A stretch of DNA of 64,000 nt from DAOTKC01 sp035449045 (GCA_035449045.1 DAOTKC010000001.1:74343-138342); one strand, 5' to 3'; counted from the first letter of the stretch, positions 10,073 to 19,298 are shown. A program made the numbers and translations. The notes: generated by a model from the letters alone, not told the origin.

Positions 10073-11494
10073 TTACTCCAAAACCTCTTTACCGGGATTG
10101 TATTCGTCGATGTCGAACGAATATTTGTTGTTGAAGCAGCCGGTGCAGTAGCCGCCGCCGCCGCAGGAGGCGACAAGGTCCTCGAGCGGGATATAGTGGA
10201 GGCTGTCGGCGCCTATTAGCTCGCAGATTTCCTCGGGCTCGCGGTAGCCCGCGATAAGCTGGTCCTTGGTCGTCATGTCGACGCCGAAGAAGCAGGGGAA
10301 GCGGACGGGCGGGCTCGCCACCACCATGTGAACCTCGGCGGCGCCGTTGTTTCTGAGAAGCGTGATGATTTTCTTGCTGGTTGTGCCGCGAACGATGGAA
10401 TCGTCGATTAAAATCAGCCGCTTGCCCTTGATGTTGGTTCTGAAGGCGTTGAGCTTTATCCTGACGCTGCTTTCGCGTTGGGACTGGACGGGCTGAATGA
10501 AGGTGCGGCCGACGTAGCGGTTTTTGCTGAGCGCGTCGACATAGGGAATGCCGCTCGCCTCGGAATATCCGCGCGCGCAGACGACGGCGGAGTCGGGGAC
10601 GCCCGCCACGATGTCGGCGTCGATTTTATAAAGGTTTGCAAGCCTTTTGCCGCACTCGTAGCGCGCGTTGTAGACACTGACGCCGTCTAAAACGGAGTCG
10701 CTTCGGGCGAGGTAGACAAGCTCGAATATACATGGGCTGTGAATGGGCCGGGCAAAGCTGCCGCTCTCAATTCTTCCTTCGGAGTCGATGCGGATAATCT
10801 CGCCGGGGAGAACGTCCCTTATAAGCGTGGCGTCGATGGCGTCAAGCGCGGCGCTCTCGCTCGCAAATATGATTTTGCCGTCCTTTTCGCCCATAACCAA
10901 AGGTTTGAGGCCGTGGCGGTCGCGGACGGCGATAAGCTCGCTTCCCGTCAAAACGACGAGCGCATAGGCGCCCAAAATGCTCTTGCAGGCGTTGTAGACG
11001 CCCTTCATGACGCTCTCGGTGCTGCATTCGTTGATGAGCGCCGCCACCACTTCGGAGTCGGTCGAGGACTGGAAGATGTGGCCGTTCGCTATCATTCTCT
11101 GTTTGATGTCGGCGACGTTGATGATATTGCCGTTGTGCGCCACCGCCATCCGCCCGTGCCTGCCGTAGAACACCACGGGCTGGGCGTTGACGACGTTGCT
11201 GGTGCCCGTCGTCGAATATCTGACGTGGCCGATGCCGAAGTTGGTCTCGGGCAGAAGGGAAAGCTCCTCGTCGGAGAATACCTCGTGAACCAATCCCATG
11301 TTTTTATAGTAGGCAACCTTTTTTTCGTTGTAGGCGACGGCTATTCCCGCGCTCTCCTGCCCGCGGTGCTGGAGGGCGAAAAGTCCGTAGTAAATATCGC
11401 GCGCAAGGTCGGTCTTGGTCTTGGACATGATGCCGATTATTCCGCATTCCTCGTGCACGCCCATCTCGCGTTCGGGTAAAATTAGATGACTCAT
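10073..11494 (-). CDS. purF: Amidophosphoribosyltransferase
   Basis: Commits PRPP and glutamine to purine synthesis. The 473-residue protein begins with a 16-residue propeptide before CGIIGI, so Cys17 should become the N-terminal glutaminase nucleophile after self-cleavage, as in Bacillus PurF. LFALQHRGQESAGIA, the PRPP-binding RLILIDDSIVRGTTS and C-terminal cysteines in CGGGGYCTGC (iron-sulfur cluster ligands in the Bacillus-type enzyme) are visible. GGGAG before the ATG at 11494 supports this start over an internal Met11. Purine nucleotides inhibit the enzyme in the family. Confidence 0.96.
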   Translation of the reverse strand: MSHLILPEREMGVHEECGIIGIMSKTKTDLARDIYYGLFALQHRGQESAGIAVAYNEKKVAYYKNMGLVHEVFSDEELSLLPETNFGIGHVRYSTTGTSNVVNAQPVVFYGRHGRMAVAHNGNIINVADIKQRMIANGHIFQSSTDSEVVAALINECSTESVMKGVYNACKSILGAYALVVLTGSELIAVRDRHGLKPLVMGEKDGKIIFASESAALDAIDATLIRDVLPGEIIRIDSEGRIESGSFARPIHSPCIFELVYLARSDSVLDGVSVYNARYECGKRLANLYKIDADIVAGVPDSAVVCARGYSEASGIPYVDALSKNRYVGRTFIQPVQSQRESSVRIKLNAFRTNIKGKRLILIDDSIVRGTTSKKIITLLRNNGAAEVHMVVASPPVRFPCFFGVDMTTKDQLIAGYREPEEICELIGADSLHYIPLEDLVASCGGGGYCTGCFNNKYSFDIDEYNPGKEVLE

Positions 11495-11534
11495 GTTGGC
11501 TCCCTGTATTTGGCGGGGAATTCCCCGTTTTTTC

Positions 11535-12245
11535 TTATGCGATTTTGAAAAGCCGCGCCATTACTTCGCGATAGGCCTCCTCCACTCCGCCGAGGTCGCG
11601 GCGGAAGCGGTCCTTGTCGAGCTTTTCGCGGGTGGCCATATCCCAAAAGCGGCAGGTGTCCGGCGATATTTCGTCGGCTAAAATGATGTCGCCCTTATAG
11701 CGGCCGAACTCAAGTTTGAAGTCGATGAGGTCGATGCCGGCGCCCTTTAAATATTCCCTCAAAACCTCGTTGATTTTAAAGCTCATCGAGGTGATTTTTT
11801 CGATTTCTTCTTTAGTCGCGAACTCCATGGCGAGGGCGTGATACTCGTTTATCATGGGATCGCCGAGCTCGTCGTTTTTATAGCAGAACTCGAGGACGGT
11901 CGACTTCATGACGGTGCCCTCGGGCACACCCAGCCTTTTGGCGAGCGAGCCTGCCGCTATGTTTCTCACGATGACCTCGATGGGCACTATCCGGACGCGC
12001 CGAACATAGGTATCGGTGGGCGAAACCTCCTCAAGGTAATGCGTCTTTATGCCGCGGCTTTCCAAAAGCTTGAACATCTGGTTGCTTATGCGGTTGTTTA
12101 TGACACCCTTGCCCGCGATTTGGCCCTTTTTCAAGCCGTTGAAGGCCGTCGCGTCGTCTTTATAGGAGACCAGCACGACGTCGGGATCGTCGGTAGCGAA
12201 CACTTTCTTTGCTTTGCCCTCGTAAATTTGGTTTAAGGCTTTCAT
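11535..12245 (-). CDS. purC: SAICAR synthase
   Basis: Condenses CAIR with aspartate using ATP. The 236-residue protein has the [12 protein letters not shown] start, the signature [20 protein letters not shown] (about 88-107) and [15 protein letters not shown] near residue 190. The size is that of the monofunctional bacterial enzyme. It lies 49 nt after purE and 40 nt before purF. purB, which acts next on SAICAR, is not in this window. Confidence 0.96.
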   Translation of the reverse strand: MKALNQIYEGKAKKVFATDDPDVVLVSYKDDATAFNGLKKGQIAGKGVINNRISNQMFKLLESRGIKTHYLEEVSPTDTYVRRVRIVPIEVIVRNIAAGSLAKRLGVPEGTVMKSTVLEFCYKNDELGDPMINEYHALAMEFATKEEIEKITSMSFKINEVLREYLKGAGIDLIDFKLEFGRYKGDIILADEISPDTCRFWDMATREKLDKDRFRRDLGGVEEAYREVMARLFKIA

Positions 12246-12294
12246 ACGTAATCTCCTTTTCGGTAATACCGTTAATTTTTTAACTATAAACGCT

Positions 12295-12798
12295 TTAGGC
12301 CTTTTTTGCCTCGGAATTCAGCTCGGCGGAAACCTCGGCGTCGTCTAAGAGTATTTTTTTCTTCATTTCGGCGCGGTAGGCGATAAGCTTTTCTTTAAGA
12401 GCGGGCTCACCGAGCGCGAGAATTCGGACAGCCAAAAGCGCGGCGTTCTCGCCGCCGTTTACGGCAACGGTCGCCACCGGAATGCCGGCAGGCATCTGAA
12501 CGGTGGAAAGAAGGCTGTCAAGCCCCTCGAAGGAGCCCTTGGCGGGAATGCCGATGACGGGAAGGGGAGTGAGGCTCGCGATGACGCCGGCAAGATGCGC
12601 CGCTTTGCCGGCGCAAGCGATGACGACGCCGAAAGAGTCCTCGGCCGATTTGGCGAACTCGGCCGCCTCTTCGGGGGTGCGGTGTGCCGAAAGCACGCGG
12701 CCTTCGTAGGGCACGCCGAACTTGTCCAAAACCTCGGCGGCGCGCTTCAGTATCTCGATATCACTCTTGCTTCCCATGACTAAGGCGACTTTTTTCAT
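12295..12798 (-). CDS. purE: 5-(carboxyamino)imidazole ribonucleotide mutase / AIR carboxylase PurE
   Basis: First structural gene of the pur operon, 167 residues, with the PurE signatures [23 protein letters not shown] and [19 protein letters not shown] choose the ATG at 12798 over a TTG 18 nt upstream because GGAGG lies 4 nt before it. No purK accompanies it, so whether it is class I (N5-CAIR mutase) or class II (direct CO2 use) cannot be settled from this window. Expression should depend on the terminator at 12808-12840 just ahead of its ribosome-binding site. Confidence 0.94.
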   Translation of the reverse strand: MKKVALVMGSKSDIEILKRAAEVLDKFGVPYEGRVLSAHRTPEEAAEFAKSAEDSFGVVIACAGKAAHLAGVIASLTPLPVIGIPAKGSFEGLDSLLSTVQMPAGIPVATVAVNGGENAALLAVRILALGEPALKEKLIAYRAEMKKKILLDDAEVSAELNSEAKKA

Positions 12799-12807
12799 AT
12801 TGCCTCC

Positions 12808-12840
12808 AAAAAACAAAAAAGCGCAGGAGTAGCCCGCGCC
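12808..12840 (-). terminator. Intrinsic terminator (attenuator) in the purE leader
   Basis: On the minus strand GCGCGGG pairs with CCTGCGC (12839-12833 with 12827-12821; one G-U) around a 5-nt loop, followed by TTTTTTGTTTTTT. It lies between the leader ORF stop and the purE ribosome-binding site, so transcripts must read through it to express the pur genes. The 5' arm starts 5 nt after the leader stop codon, within the footprint of a ribosome paused there. Confidence 0.8.
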
Positions 12841-12844
12841 TTTC

Positions 12845-12928
12845 TCAGTAAGCTTTAGTAACCGAATCCGCGCAAAAACCCACAGCAGAGATTAAAAAGA
12901 TTAGCTTTTCTACCTTATTCTTTTTCAT
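12845..12928 (-). CDS. 27-residue leader peptide ahead of purE (putative attenuation ORF)
   Basis: A small ORF starts at the ATG at 12928 (a second, in-frame ATG abuts it at 12931) and ends at TGA 12847-12845. The sequence before it, GGGAGAGG, is a reasonable Shine-Dalgarno. The product has a lysine-rich start (MKKNKVEK), a short hydrophobic core and the C-terminus GFCADSVTKAY. Transcription should start near 12950, so this ORF is the first thing translated, and a terminator follows 5 nt after its stop. The arrangement suggests translation-controlled attenuation of the pur operon. I do not know the family, and conservation is untested here. Confidence 0.65.
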   Translation of the reverse strand: MKKNKVEKLIFLISAVGFCADSVTKAY

Positions 12929-12956
12929 CATCCTCTCCCGGCGCGAATACACCGCT

Positions 12957-12985
12957 ATTCTAACAAAAATATTTATTTTTGGCAA
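12957..12985 (-). promoter_or_regulatory. Sigma-A promoter of the pur operon
   Basis: Minus-strand TTGCCA (12980-12985) and TAGAAT (12957-12962) are 17 bp apart. The start site should be near 12950, only about 22 nt before the leader ORF, which leaves no room for a purine riboswitch between promoter and ORF. Confidence 0.75.
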
Positions 12986-13124
12986 TTAAAAACGCCCTTA
13001 TTTAACCCTTCGAAAAAATATTGACTTGCCCCGAAAAATTAGCCGCGTTTGCCTTGCGTCCCCAAAAAATTAAAATCGAACCGAGAAGTTAAAAAAAATT
13101 AAGCGTTAGGGATAATTGAACCAC

Positions 13125-13152
13125 AAAAGAAAAAAGGCCGCGCAAGGCGGCC
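13125..13152 (-). terminator. Terminator after folD
   Basis: GGCCGC/GCGGCC stem (13136-13141 with 13147-13152), 5-nt loop, then TTTTTTCTTTTG on the minus strand, 24 nt after the folD stop. The sequence between this and the pur promoter (12986-13124) shows no further feature. Confidence 0.8.
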
Positions 13153-13176
13153 AAATAATACTAGATTTTTATTTGC

Positions 13177-14025
13177 TTATCTTAAACCCGCTTTTTTCTC
13201 GGCGCTCAACACCGTCTGCGTCATCAGCATGGCTATGGTGCAGGGGCCGACTCCGCCGGGAACGGGCGTATATGCCGAGCTCTTAGCGGCGGCAGCTTTA
13301 AGGTCGACGTCGCCGACGTTGCCTTCGTTGTAGCCGGCGTCGACGATGACGGCGCCCTCTTTAATCCAATCCGCTTTGACAAACTCGGGCTTGCCCACGG
13401 CAGCCACTACTATATCGGCGCGGCGGACGATTTCGGCAAGGTTTTTAGTTCTGGAATGGCAGATGGTGACGGTGGCGTTTTTGTTTAAAAGGAGCATGGC
13501 GACGGGCTTGCCGAGTATGGCGCTTCTTCCGATTACCACCGCTTCCTTGCCTTCTATTTCGATGCCGTAACGCTCCAAAATCTTTATAATTCCGAGCGGC
13601 GTCGCCGAGACGTAGGCGTCAAGCCCCATCGCCATCCGCCCGAATCCCGCGGTGTTGACGCCGTCGACGTCCTTTTCGAGCGCGATAACGTTCATGCACC
13701 GCTGCTCGTCTATGCCCCGCGGCACGGGATGCTGAAGCAAAATTCCGCACACCTTGGGGTCGGCGTTGAGCTCGTTTATGACGGCGAGAAGCTCATCAGT
13801 CGTGGTATCCTCGCCGAGCGCGATTTTTTTAGGCTCCAGACCGATTCTTCGGCAGGCGTTGCATTTCATTTTGACGTAGGTCTCCGACGCAGGATTGTTG
13901 CCCACGATGATGGTGGCGAGCACGGGGACTTCGCCCGTTCTCTCCACGATTTGTTTAACTCTTTCCGCAAGCTCGGCTTCAATTTCTCTGGCAAGCTTTT
14001 TTCCGTCAAGTATTAAAGGCTCCAT
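13177..14025 (-). CDS. folD: Bifunctional methylenetetrahydrofolate dehydrogenase / methenyltetrahydrofolate cyclohydrolase
   Basis: Interconverts 5,10-methylene-THF and 10-formyl-THF with NADP. The 282-residue protein shows YVKMKCNACRRIGL (catalytic-lysine region, about 50), GILLQHPVPRGID (about 97), DVDGVNTAGFGR, the Rossmann motif VVIGRSAILGKPVAMLL (about 163-179) and PVPGGVGPCTIAML near 255. GGAG precedes the ATG at 14025. It follows fumC by 19 nt, so they probably share a transcript. Its 10-formyl-THF feeds PurN and PurH, which fits its place beside the pur operon. Confidence 0.96.
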   Translation of the reverse strand: MEPLILDGKKLAREIEAELAERVKQIVERTGEVPVLATIIVGNNPASETYVKMKCNACRRIGLEPKKIALGEDTTTDELLAVINELNADPKVCGILLQHPVPRGIDEQRCMNVIALEKDVDGVNTAGFGRMAMGLDAYVSATPLGIIKILERYGIEIEGKEAVVIGRSAILGKPVAMLLLNKNATVTICHSRTKNLAEIVRRADIVVAAVGKPEFVKADWIKEGAVIVDAGYNEGNVGDVDLKAAAAKSSAYTPVPGGVGPCTIAMLMTQTVLSAEKKAGLR

Positions 14026-14044
14026 TGTTTCTCCTTTATGCGTT

Positions 14045-15397
14045 TTATCTTAATATGCGGTCGATTAATTCCTGAAACAGCTCGGGGGCGACGAGGCCCA
14101 AAATAAGGTTGGCTTTTCCCAGACTTAAATTGTTTTTATCGGCGTAGCGGACGAGCTCCGACGCTTTGTCGTAGCCGATATGGGGCGCCAGCGCCGTCGC
14201 CAGCATCAAGCTCTTTTCGACGTTCTCGCGCATTTTTTTTGCGTTCGGGACAAGCCCCGAGAAACAGTTTTTATCAAAGCTTTTTACGCCGTCGGCAAGA
14301 AGTTTGATGGATTCCATAACCTTGAATGCTATGACGGGCATGCAGACGTTGAGCTGAAAGTTCCCCTGCGACGCCGCGAACGCCACCGTGGCGTCGTTGC
14401 CCAAAATCTCGGCGGCCACCATCATCAGCGCCTCGCTCTGCGTCGGGTTGACCTTGCCCGGCATAATAGAGCTTCCCGCCTCGTTTGCGGGAATGGTTAT
14501 TTCGCCTATGCCGCCTCGCGGGCCCGAGGCAAGCCAGCGCACGTCGTTTGCTATCTTGAACAAGCTCGCCGCTATCGTCTTTAAGACGCCGTGGAAATTC
14601 GAAACCGCGTCCTTCATCGACAGCGCGCGGAATTTGTTCTCATCCTCGACAAAGCCGCCCGAAGTCATCAGGTTGAGCTCGTGAACCGCCGCCTTGCCGA
14701 AGCCTTGCGGCGCGTTGATGCCGTTGCCGACCGCCGTTCCGCCGAGCGCAAGTTTCCTTAAATACTTCAAAGCGTCGTTCAGCATTTGAATACCGCTCTC
14801 CACCGCGGCGCGCCAGGCCGACACTTCTTCCGAAAACTTAATGGGCGTGGCGTCCTGAAGGTGCGTCCTGCCCAGCTTGACTATGCCCGCGCTCTTTTCC
14901 TCTATCGACTTCGCCGTTTCCGCCAAGCCCTTTAATGCGGGAATAAGCGTCCGTTCGCACTCCAAAACGGCCGCAATATGGATGGCGGAGGGAAATACGT
15001 CGTTAGTGCTCTGCGACATGTTGACGTCGTCGTTGGGGTGGAGCTTGCACTTGCCTTCGGCAAGCCGCGCTATGACCTCGTTGACGTTCATGTTGGTTTG
15101 GGTGCCGCTGCCCGTCTGCCAAACCACCAGCGGGAACTCCGCCTTTAAGTCTGAGGACAAAATCTCGCCCGCCGATGCCACTATGGCGGTGCACTTGTCG
15201 GGCGGGAGCTTGCCCGCCTTGCAGTTGACGACCGCCGCGGCCGACTTAATGAGCGCGATGGCGCGGATTATTTCCATCGGAATCCGCTGGCCGCCTATCG
15301 AAAAATTGCGGCGGCTGCGCTCCGTCTGAATGCCCCAAAGCCTGCCCTCGGGTATTTCGACCGCTCCGAAAGAATCCTTTTCAATCCTTCTTCCCAT
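14045..15397 (-). CDS. fumC: Class II fumarate hydratase
   Basis: Interconverts fumarate and malate. The 450-residue protein begins RIEKDSFGAVEIPEGRLWGIQTERS, and carries WQTGSGTQTNMNVNEVI (about 93-109), GRTHLQDATPIKFSEEV (about 177) and the superfamily signature GSSIMPGKVNPTQSEA near residue 305. The TALAPHIGYDKA segment and the length fit FumC; aspartase shares the fold, but the N-terminal signature and the GNFQLNVCMPV stretch favour fumarase. Fumarate is released by PurB in purine synthesis, so linkage to the pur genes may be metabolic. A GGAGG motif precedes the ATG by 11 nt. Confidence 0.92.
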   Translation of the reverse strand: MGRRIEKDSFGAVEIPEGRLWGIQTERSRRNFSIGGQRIPMEIIRAIALIKSAAAVVNCKAGKLPPDKCTAIVASAGEILSSDLKAEFPLVVWQTGSGTQTNMNVNEVIARLAEGKCKLHPNDDVNMSQSTNDVFPSAIHIAAVLECERTLIPALKGLAETAKSIEEKSAGIVKLGRTHLQDATPIKFSEEVSAWRAAVESGIQMLNDALKYLRKLALGGTAVGNGINAPQGFGKAAVHELNLMTSGGFVEDENKFRALSMKDAVSNFHGVLKTIAASLFKIANDVRWLASGPRGGIGEITIPANEAGSSIMPGKVNPTQSEALMMVAAEILGNDATVAFAASQGNFQLNVCMPVIAFKVMESIKLLADGVKSFDKNCFSGLVPNAKKMRENVEKSLMLATALAPHIGYDKASELVRYADKNNLSLGKANLILGLVAPELFQELIDRILR

Positions 15398-15531
15398 TCT
15401 TTTTATCTACCTCCGCTAAGCTGGATATATACCCTTAATGTAGCGCCGAAAAAAGCTTTTTTCCTTTTTCAAGCTTTTGCTTAATGCCCCGAAGTAATTT
15501 TCCCCAATCCTTCTCTTTTCCGATTAAATAA

Positions 15532-16350
15532 CTAATCTTTTCTCAGCGCGCTTTCCAGTTTTATAAAATCGGAAAGCTTGAGCGCTTCGCCTCTGACGCT
15601 TTCGGCAAGTCCCGCCGCCTTGATTGCCGCCGCCGCTTTATCTTTTTGATAGCCCGCCGCGGCAAGGTTGTTTAGAAGCGTCTTTCTCCGCATCGAAAAC
15701 GCGGCGCGGATAAGTTTTTTAACTTGGGCGGCGTTCTCGATTCCGGTTTGGGATTTGGTTATTCTCACTACCGCCGAATCGACGCCGGGCTCGGGATAAA
15801 ACACCTTCCTCGGCACTATCCGCATAATCTGGGCGTCGCCGTAGAGGGCGGCAGCCAAAGTCAGAGCGCCGTATTCCGGCGTGCCCGCCTTTGCCGTCAG
15901 CCGTTCGGCGACTTCCTTTTGAACCATGACGGTTATGCTCTTTACCTCAAGCCGGCTCTCGATAAAGCGCATCAAAACCTCGGACGTAATGTAGTAAGGC
16001 AGGTTGGCGCAAACCTTAAACTCGCCGCCGGCAAGGCCATTAAGTTTTCCGTCCGAGAGCTTTAAGACGTCCTCGAAAACCACTTCGACGTTTTTATACT
16101 CGGCAAGCGTTTCCGAAAGAACGGGCTCTAACGAGCGGTCGATTTCAAACGCCACCACGCGCTTGGCCGCTTTTGAAAGCGCGCGCGTCAGCGTCCCCGC
16201 TCCCGCGCCGATTTCAAGCACGGTGTCACCGCCCTCAACCCCCGCGTCGTGAGCTATTGCGTCAAGAAGGTTTTTGTCGGCGATAAAATTTTGGCCCAGA
16301 GCTTTTTTGAACCTGAATTGATGTCTTCTTAAAATTTCGCTAAGCTCCAT
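15532..16350 (-). CDS. rsmA: 16S rRNA dimethyladenosine transferase RsmA (KsgA)
   Basis: Dimethylates the two adjacent adenosines near the 3' end of 16S rRNA during small-subunit maturation. The 272-residue protein has LGQNFIADKNLLDAI, the SAM motif DTVLEIGAGAGTLTRAL (about 42-58), and the catalytic NLPYYITSEVLM (about 115). The C-terminal FSMRRKTLLNNLA segment is also typical. It follows tatD, a common pairing in Bacillota, but a possible terminator at the tatD end and 140 nt separate them. Confidence 0.96.
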   Translation of the reverse strand: MELSEILRRHQFRFKKALGQNFIADKNLLDAIAHDAGVEGGDTVLEIGAGAGTLTRALSKAAKRVVAFEIDRSLEPVLSETLAEYKNVEVVFEDVLKLSDGKLNGLAGGEFKVCANLPYYITSEVLMRFIESRLEVKSITVMVQKEVAERLTAKAGTPEYGALTLAAALYGDAQIMRIVPRKVFYPEPGVDSAVVRITKSQTGIENAAQVKKLIRAAFSMRRKTLLNNLAAAGYQKDKAAAAIKAAGLAESVRGEALKLSDFIKLESALRKD

Positions 16351-16477
16351 GCCTGACCTTTATATATCGGTAGAATATTACCATTTTTTGGATGCGTCCG
16401 AACGAATATTTGAGGCTATCGGGCACATTCTATCATTGTGCAGTTCTCCCCGAAATTGGGTAGCGCCGCACAAAGAT

Positions 16478-16511
16478 AAAGAGCCGTCTCTTACATCAGG
16501 GCCGGCTCTTT
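16478..16511 (-). terminator. Possible terminator overlapping the tatD stop
   Basis: A perfect 9-bp stem, AAAGAGCCG with CGGCTCTTT (16503-16511 with 16478-16486), encloses the tatD stop codon in a 16-nt loop. The downstream T stretch is poor (ATCTTTG), so it may be weak or a stability hairpin. Confidence 0.4.
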
Positions 16512-17285
16512 TATCGCGCCCGAGGCAAAAAACGCCAGCGCGTTTTTGTTGGTTTGAGCGGCGAGCGCGTCAATACTTACGTTTAAAATTTCGGCGGCCT
16601 TTTCGGCTACGATGTTCAAGTGTTTAGGGTAATTTACTTTACCGCGGTAGGGAACGGGCGTCATATAAGGGCAGTCCGTCTCCAGCATAAAGGCGTCAAG
16701 GGGCAGCGATTTCAGCGCCTCCACGTTGTGCTTGGCGTTGGCAAAAGTTATCGCGCCGCCGAAAGAAAACTTGCAACCGAGCTTCAAAAACTCGCGGGCA
16801 AGCTCGGCGCCGCCGCCGTAGCAGTGAAGAAGCGCGCCGTATTTTAGGAACTGCTTATTGTTTTTGAGTATGTCGAGCGCTTCGCCGTAGGCGTCGCGGA
16901 TATGGAGAACGACGGGAAGATGCAGCGCGTCGGCAAGCTCGAGCTGCTCCAAAAACACCTTTTTTTGCGTCTCGCGCGGCGAGTAGTCGTAGAAAAAATC
17001 CAGCCCGATTTCGCCAATCGCCACCACTTTCTCGGAGAGCGCCAGCTCGGCGTAGCGGTCATAGGCGGCAAGCGAGGCGGTTATCGCCTCGTGAGGATGT
17101 GTCCCCACCGTAGCGAAGACGGCGTCGTTGCCTTCGGCTATCTCCACGCTCTTAATCGACGATTCGAGGTCGTAGCTAGCGTTGATTATCGCCCAAAGGT
17201 TGTCCGCCGCAAGCCCGCCGATGATTTTATCAAGCTCGGGCAGCAGCCGCTCGTCGTTTAAATGGCAGTGGGTGTCAATGAGCAT
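16491..17285 (-). CDS. tatD: TatD-family metal-dependent DNase
   Basis: A 264-residue TIM-barrel hydrolase. Metal ligands are visible in DTHCHL (start), IGEIGLDFFYD (Glu near 94), VVLHIRDA, LLHCYGG and the C-terminal METDCPYMTPVPYRGK. The family has 3' exonuclease activity on DNA/RNA. The ATG at 17285 overlaps the metG stop by one base (TAATG), so it is translated with metG, the usual metG-tatD order in Bacillota. Confidence 0.94.
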   Translation of the reverse strand: MLIDTHCHLNDERLLPELDKIIGGLAADNLWAIINASYDLESSIKSVEIAEGNDAVFATVGTHPHEAITASLAAYDRYAELALSEKVVAIGEIGLDFFYDYSPRETQKKVFLEQLELADALHLPVVLHIRDAYGEALDILKNNKQFLKYGALLHCYGGGAELAREFLKLGCKFSFGGAITFANAKHNVEALKSLPLDAFMLETDCPYMTPVPYRGKVNYPKHLNIVAEKAAEILNVSIDALAAQTNKNALAFFASGAIKEPALM

Positions 17286-19240
17286 TATCGCACTCCCGAG
17301 CCCGGCTCGATTTCGCCGTCGGGCGAAACTATGGCAAGGCCAGCCTTGCCCTCGGCGCAGAGAATCATGCCGCGGCTCTCGATTCCCGCAATAGTAGCGG
17401 GCTTGAGATTGGCGACGAATACCACACTTTTGCCGACTAGCTCCTCGGGCTTGTAGAATTCGGCGATGCCGCTGACTACCGTTCGTGTCGCGCCGCCCTC
17501 GTCAAGCGTAAGCTTCAAAAGCTTCCTTCTGCCCTCCACTCTTTCGGCCGCAATGATTTTGGCGGTCTTAAGCTCGGCCTTCAAAAACTCATCAATGCCG
17601 ATTTCCTCTTTACCGGCCTGCTTGGGAGCGGGCTCGGCCGAAGGTTTTTCCCCCGCCTTTTTCGCCTGCGCTTTAGCCTCTTCGGCCTCGAGTTCGGCAA
17701 GCTCTTTCTTTATATCGACACGATTAAAAATGGGCGGGATTTTTTTGACGAGGCTTCCCGCGGGCAGCGCGCCGAAAGCGGCGAGGCTTTCAAAGCTCTT
17801 AAGATTGTCGGGCACGCCCAATCCCTCGAACACCAGCGCGGGCGCATTGGTCAAAAAGGGTTGCAGCGCCACGGCGGCAAAGCGTATTGTTTCGGCGAGG
17901 TTATAAAGCACGGTGGCAAGCCTTTTGCGGTCGCCGTTTTTGAACAAAACCCATGGCGCGGTGTCGTCAATATATTTGTTGGCCTTGTTTAAAAGCGCGA
18001 AAATGTTCTCGAGCGCGGCGGGCGCGTCAAGCTCGTCTATGCATTGTTTAACTTTGGCAAGAAGCTGTTCCGCAGTTTCTATCAGCGAAGCGTCATTACC
18101 GTCTAAATCGCCGAACGCGGGGATTATCCCGTCAAAATATTGGATAATCATGGCGATTGTGCGAGAAACGAGGTTGCCGAAGACGTTGGCGAGGTCGGTG
18201 TTTATCCGCTTTAAAAACAGCTCGTTGGTGAACATGCCGTCGCTGCCGAAGGGCACTTCGCGGAGAAGATAGTATCTGACGGCGTCGACGCCGTAGCGCG
18301 ACGAAAGCAAAAACGGGTCGGCGGCGTTGCCCTTGGACTTGCTCATTTTGTCGCCTCCGAAAAGCAGCCACCCGTGTCCATAAACCTCGGCGGGCAGCGG
18401 CAAATCGAGCGCCATTAAGATTGCGGGCCAGATTATAGTGTGGAAGCGGACTATCTCCTTGCCCACCATGTGGAGGTCGGCCGGCCAATATTTTTTGAAG
18501 AGGCTGTCGTCCTCGCCTTGGTAGCCGAGAGCCGTTATATAGTTGGAGAGCGCGTCAATCCAAACATAGATGACGTGCTTTTCGTCGAAAGTGACGGGCA
18601 CGCCCCATTTAAAGGAGGTGCGCGAGACGCACAAATCCTTGAGGCCGGGCTTTATAAAATTGTTTATCATCTCGTTCATGCGGCTTTTGGGCGAGATGAA
18701 ATTGGGGTTTTTGGTGTAGAGTTCCATCAGCCTGTCCTGATATTTGGAAAGGCGGAAAAAGTAGCTCTCCTCTTTCATGAGCTTGACTTCGCGGCCGCAG
18801 TCGGGGCATTTGCCGTCATTAAGCTGGCTTTTCGTCCAGAACGACTCGCAGGGCGTGCAATACATCCCTTCGTATTCCGACTTGTAGAGGTCGCCTTTTT
18901 CGTATAAAATCTTGAAAATTTTCTGCACCGCCGCCTCGTGATAGGCGTCCGTCGTTCTGATGAACTTATCAAAGCTGATATCGAGCAGCTTCCACAGCTC
19001 GGTTATCTCGGCGTAGAGCCCGTCGACAAATTGCTTGGGCGTGGTGCCGGCGGCTTTTGCTTTCTCTTCCACCTTTTGGCCGTGCTCGTCGGTGCCTGTG
19101 AGGTAGAAGACGTCGTAGCCCGCCATACGCTTGAACCGCGCTATAGCGTCGCAGATGACGGTGGTATAGCAGTGGCCGAGGTGAAACTTGCCGCTGGAAT
19201 AATAAATCGGTGTCGTGATATAGTAAGTTTTCTTTTCCAT
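17285..19240 (-). CDS. metG: Methionyl-tRNA synthetase
   Basis: Charges tRNA-Met. The 651-residue protein has the class I HLGH motif (20-23), KMSKS at 298-302, a single CxxC...CxxC zinc knuckle (Cys128, 131, 145, 148) and a C-terminal EMAP/Trbp111-like tRNA-binding domain from about 550, joined by an Ala/Lys-rich linker (about 520-545). Length and domain order are those of the Bacillus-type enzyme. A 5' leader of about 23 nt gives no room for a T-box, so methionine-responsive leader control is not apparent. Confidence 0.97.
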   Translation of the reverse strand: MEKKTYYITTPIYYSSGKFHLGHCYTTVICDAIARFKRMAGYDVFYLTGTDEHGQKVEEKAKAAGTTPKQFVDGLYAEITELWKLLDISFDKFIRTTDAYHEAAVQKIFKILYEKGDLYKSEYEGMYCTPCESFWTKSQLNDGKCPDCGREVKLMKEESYFFRLSKYQDRLMELYTKNPNFISPKSRMNEMINNFIKPGLKDLCVSRTSFKWGVPVTFDEKHVIYVWIDALSNYITALGYQGEDDSLFKKYWPADLHMVGKEIVRFHTIIWPAILMALDLPLPAEVYGHGWLLFGGDKMSKSKGNAADPFLLSSRYGVDAVRYYLLREVPFGSDGMFTNELFLKRINTDLANVFGNLVSRTIAMIIQYFDGIIPAFGDLDGNDASLIETAEQLLAKVKQCIDELDAPAALENIFALLNKANKYIDDTAPWVLFKNGDRKRLATVLYNLAETIRFAAVALQPFLTNAPALVFEGLGVPDNLKSFESLAAFGALPAGSLVKKIPPIFNRVDIKKELAELEAEEAKAQAKKAGEKPSAEPAPKQAGKEEIGIDEFLKAELKTAKIIAAERVEGRRKLLKLTLDEGGATRTVVSGIAEFYKPEELVGKSVVFVANLKPATIAGIESRGMILCAEGKAGLAIVSPDGEIEPGSGVR

Positions 19241-19269
19241 TAACTCTTTCCTACCAAAAAATCACATAT

Positions 19270-19298
19270 AGTATAACTAATCATAGTTGAAATGTCCA
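19270..19298 (-). promoter_or_regulatory. Promoter of metG-tatD
   Basis: Minus-strand TGGACA (19293-19298) and TATACT (19270-19275) are 17 bp apart; start expected near 19263, then AGGA and the metG ATG at 19240. Confidence 0.65.

Noticed and set aside
12817..12985. Purine (guanine) riboswitch upstream of purE
   Set aside because: Only about 22 nt lie between the predicted start site and the leader ORF, and the conserved three-way-junction sequences are absent.
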